Shown piece after piece: positions 61,601 to 64,000 of a DNA stretch of 64,000 bases (position 1 is its first letter; every line of letters begins with the position of its first letter). The stretch spans positions 19,723,087 through 19,787,086 of the forward strand of contig BTRK01000001.1 in assembly GCA_036245805.1 (NCBI GenBank), given 5' to 3'. The notes beneath the pieces were generated by a model. It saw nothing but the letters and a program-made list of their open reading frames with translations. It ran no database searches and was not told where the DNA came from. A program made the translations under genes and the position numbers. This stretch comes from Pristionchus mayeri (taxonomy: Eukaryota > Nematoda > Chromadorea > Rhabditida > Neodiplogasteridae).

Positions 61601-64000
61601 CCTTCACAACCAGTCAGGTGAGCTGAAGCGACCTGTTTTTGAATATTCTGGGAATTTCACTCGTCCTAGGCGTATCGGTGCCACAGTGGTACTTCAACAG
61701 CCCAAGGATTTTTGAAATTCCGATGAGATAGGAATCTCGCACGAGAAAAATATATAAATCGATGGCTCAAAGAACAGCCGCATATTACTCATTTTTTTGT
61801 ATCTGAATTGATCAGCACGTGTACAATGTTAATCTTTCCTTGCTCCCAGTTGTGCTGTTGTATGGATCAATTTTTAAAACGTTCGGAATTTGTCGTTGCA
61901 CTAGGCTTGTTGGCGCTGCAACATAATTCCAAATGTTGGAGCATTCTGAATTCTCAATTGATCTCGGTAACGCATTGGGACAAAAAAAATCCACTTATCG
62001 GCTGAGAAAAAAACAGTAATATGTTTGCAACAGTCGTGACTTGAGCTTTCTGCAATACATATTGCGCGTTATCGCAGTCTCCGAGTCGTTCGCTTTGAGA
62101 CCGAGCGCTTCTTTAACTTGTCACAATACAATCTTCCTCCTCATCAGACATCGAATGCACGTCGTCTTATCGAGTCGATGTTGTGCGTGGATGCGAGTGC
62201 CCGTCCCTCCGTCACGAACATCCTCGAAGATGACCGCGTCTCCTTCAACGACAGCGAGGAGGACATGTTCAGAGTGAGCAGGGAGAGGGGAAGGGAGAAG
62301 GGAGGGAAGATCCGAGAAACTCATGGTTCCGATTCATATCATGTTCATGAGGACATCTCTACTTTTGTACGAGTATATATATTTTACAAAATTAATTTAA
62401 AAATATGGCATAATGAAAGCTATTTATTTATAGAAGCAACTCATCAAAACAGTCAAGAGCCGTACTGGAGTGCTATTCAAGTTGGTTTCATTATTATTGT
62501 TATTTTGTAGTGGATAGATTAATCACCGCAAGAAACGAGAGCGAAAGATATGACAAAGGTGGAGCAAGTATCAACCTGGTAACCGGTTCGGAATCGGGAT
62601 CCAATTTATTATTTTCAAAATTTGAGATACCTGATGGAGACGCTGGTGACGGAAGAGCCGACGAAGGCGCAAGCCTATCTCTACGATTCCATGATTTGCA
62701 AGGTGAGATCGGGTTGCACAGAGTTCATGTAATCAGAAGGAGATGGGCCATGCTGATGAAGTCGATGGAAATTCGCAAAAATATAATAATACTTGCCGAG
62801 TTTGTAGTTAACAGTCTATAGTAGTTCCATCAGACTTCCTCGAGTCCAACCTCGAGGCTTGATGTCCCTTTGCTTTTTTTCTCTACACAATAGTTGCACG
62901 GTTACCGTATCCCCATCATCAGGAGCGTTTCTCGGTGGATCGGGAGTCGTCGATGGGATCGATAATCTCGAAGATCGCCACTTTGCTGCAGCTGCACGCC
63001 TTCAAGCCGCTGAGCAGTCCTCTACTGAAGTGAGTGGAGAGGGGGCGGGTGGTATCTGTTATTAGCGCAAGGCTGGAAAAGTTTGAATAGAAATACTGGT
63101 TGATATGTATATTCAATGAAATATTTTCAACCTGACACTTTTCGGATTCGCTTTGGTCCTAAAGCATGGATCGAAAAGTATGTAGATATCGACATGTCAA
63201 AAAAACGTACCCTCCATTAGCAAAGGCATCGAATGATCTTAATCACATTATCGGCCCCGTAGAATGAATAAATAAAAACGTGATCCCGTTCTGGGAAAAC
63301 GTGCCGCCGCTAAGAAAAACCTGCCGCGGTCTCAAAATCCGATTTTCGCGTTATGATTCGGGGTAGGTTTATTTTAGCCGGGGATGAGCATAGGATAAAA
63401 ACACTATTGGATAGAGGGCAGTGGTGGGCACGGTCCGGCCCAAATTTGAGGGCATTAGATTATCTCATATGGGCATTTGATTAGGACCAAAGGCATTAGA
63501 ATTTTAGAACGACAGTTCCATAGCCTACTTTGAGCCACAATTCTGGAAGCTTTGAAAAACTTCTAAAATTTTGAAATTTTCGCCGCATCCACGGGCATTA
63601 GATTTTCTCCTGGGGCATTTGATTAGGATCAAAGGCATTAGATTTTTAGAATCAATGTTTGTCAGGCTACTTTGAGCCAAAGTATTGGAGGAACTGAACA
63701 AATTCGTAAAAATTGTGGGCCGATGCCTGAACACGTATGATAGAGGGTGTCGACGATAATCAGAATCATCAAAAAGCGGCACGTTTTTCTCAAAAATAAA
63801 ATACTTTAAAATTTCAAACTATTTGCGCGGCATGACTTTTCGATCTATGTCCTAAAGGTATTTGCTTCCAAGTAGTCTCAATTCCATTCGTCTCATTGCC
63901 TCAAAAAAGAAGGAAAAAGGTTATTTTTATTTTAACTTAATGATAGCTGTTGAACATACTTTTGCCTTCTTCTTTCCCATTGTCAATTTTTGTAGAGCGA
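49663..64000 (+). CDS. gcn-2: eIF2-alpha kinase GCN2, 33 exons seen, 3' end outside the window
   Basis: GCN2 senses uncharged tRNA and phosphorylates eIF2-alpha. 1,049 residues are visible, last exon 62923-63029 (phase 2). RWD domain about 10-150 (exons 49663-49767, 50086-50160, 50228-50280, 50429-50531, 50941-51081); charged linker 150-220 (51291-51403, 51480-51546); pseudokinase 220-480 (52164-52241, 52628-52750, 52888-52982, 53057-53129, 53197-53265, 53338-53414, 53493-53583, 53713-53760, 54175-54307), HGSLT replacing HRD; kinase 505-975 (54806-54918, 55154-55220, 55496-55571, 55764-55856, 56016-56146, 58999-59144, 59245-59308, 59570-59673, 59848-59934, 60095-60193, 60769-60918, 61185-61270, 61485-61617, 62148-62273) with LGKGGFGEV, Lys in YAVK, an acidic insert, HRDIKP, DFG and APE. 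HisRS-like domain begins (62434-62480, 62627-62702, 62923-63029) at YLYDSMICK. Active-site residues are intact. Confidence 0.92.
50760..50921. mobile_element. Foldback MITE with perfect 42-bp inverted ends
   Basis: CTGTGAGAACAGAAAGCG opens the left arm and its exact complement closes the right. TA lies on both sides. The arms match perfectly for more than 40 bp, so it is young. The right end is 19 bp upstream of gcn-2 exon 50941. Confidence 0.88.
54552..54769. mobile_element. Foldback element with degenerate TAAGC-rich core
   Basis: ACTTTCCTAGAAGCCTACC at the left is matched by its complement at the right, about 29 bp. The core repeats CTAAGCA/TTAAGCA at uneven spacing. It lies in the gcn-2 intron just before the kinase domain. 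No clear target duplication. Confidence 0.8.
56178..57755 (-). pseudogene. LINE reverse transcriptase (CR1/Jockey-like)
   Basis: 525 codons, in the same frame as the endonuclease, with 33 open codons between the TAG and this ATG. RT blocks: LNYRPISITSFFCRVFERIL, DEQYGFRKKRS, VIYFDFAKAFDRVSH, TSGVPQGSVLGPLLF, VARMYADDIKIYR (YADD intact), then thumb VKDLGFVI. The C-terminal RR/W-rich tail is complete to TAA. PQGSVLGP separates it from the RTE elements (RQGDPISP) in this window. Confidence 0.9.
57855..58945 (-). pseudogene. LINE endonuclease region (CR1/Jockey-like)
   Basis: EEP-type endonuclease. Motifs in order: ILANCRSIQNK, ICLTETWLS (catalytic Glu), RGGGVAIIL, IVTGDFNLPDIDW, ILDLLLC and ELSDHSTVEF (Asp-His). 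No ATG is needed for the start at 58751, because the frame is open for about 65 codons further upstream through the first motif. About 100 linker residues follow, then TAG. Confidence 0.85.
60927..61026. mobile_element. Degenerate hAT-type MITE
   Basis: The left end CAGTGATGGGCTTCAAACATG and GGGGTCGTAAAAC, GGTCGCAAAA blocks match the family at 4551 and 7521. The right end is worn. The element begins directly after GTGAGAAG, the gcn-2 5' splice site, with a worn copy of that octamer (GCAAGAAG) after the right end. Confidence 0.75.
63030..64000. other. gcn-2 intron running off the right edge
   Basis: After the GTGAGT donor at 63030 I see no further HisRS-like exon. The stretch is AT-rich and contains the hAT-like element at 63419. 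The next exon must start in phase 2 beyond the window. Confidence 0.55.
63419..63739. mobile_element. hAT-like element of a second family, 8-bp target duplication
   Basis: The left end is CAGTGGTGGGCACGG. Exact octamers ATAGAGGG flank it (63411-63418, 63740-63747). CGGCCCAAATTT near the left end is inverted near the right. Inside, a block of about 135 bp containing GGCATTTGATTAGGA and AAAGGCATTAGA occurs twice in tandem. Confidence 0.8.

Noticed and set aside
1..64000. CRISPR arrays, bacterial operons, rRNA genes
   Set aside because: None seen; gene structure throughout is eukaryotic with spliceosomal introns.

Overview
The window is eukaryotic and most likely nematode. Genes are cut into many small exons (often 50-150 bp) with TTNCAG-type acceptors. 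The encoded proteins look like worm CAP/CAS, a forkhead factor, a LIN-61/MBTR-1-type four-MBT protein and GCN-2. The very small exons and the dispersed TACNGTAG motif would fit a diplogastrid such as Pristionchus, but that is inference. All five host genes lie on the + strand.

Layout. 1-1739 is upstream sequence. 1740-11443 is a cyclase-associated protein (CAP) gene whose first exon codes for about 658 extra N-terminal residues and joins the CAP body in frame. 12030-15828 is an unrecognised 7-exon gene of about 205 residues; one of its introns holds a 491-bp tandem repeat. 15829-35820 is about 20 kb in which I see no convincing host exon. It contains pyrimidine-rich sequence, homopolymer C and G tracts, a compact multi-hairpin locus and a nearly intact RTE-type LINE (23181-26140). 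35821-41394 is a forkhead gene. 43068-49029 is a 19-exon four-MBT-repeat gene that includes a 12-nt microexon. 49663 to beyond the right edge is gcn-2, with 33 exons visible; the window stops inside the HisRS-like domain.

Introns are heavily colonised by transposable elements: four hAT-like elements (three with exact 8-bp target duplications, one worn), a Tc1/mariner-like element with near-perfect termini, several foldback MITEs, a tRNA-derived element, an antisense RTE fragment and an antisense CR1/Jockey-like LINE. Several sit within 10-20 bp of a splice site. Both larger LINEs are open apart from a single TAG between endonuclease and reverse transcriptase. Other recurring features are 5' splice sites reading GTACGGT and 3' splice sites ending GAG or AAG rather than YAG.

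The genes do not form one pathway: actin dynamics (CAP), transcription (forkhead), chromatin repression (MBT) and translational stress control (GCN2). Gene models were built by hand from reading frame, splice consensus and phase. Phase agrees across every junction given, which is the main support.
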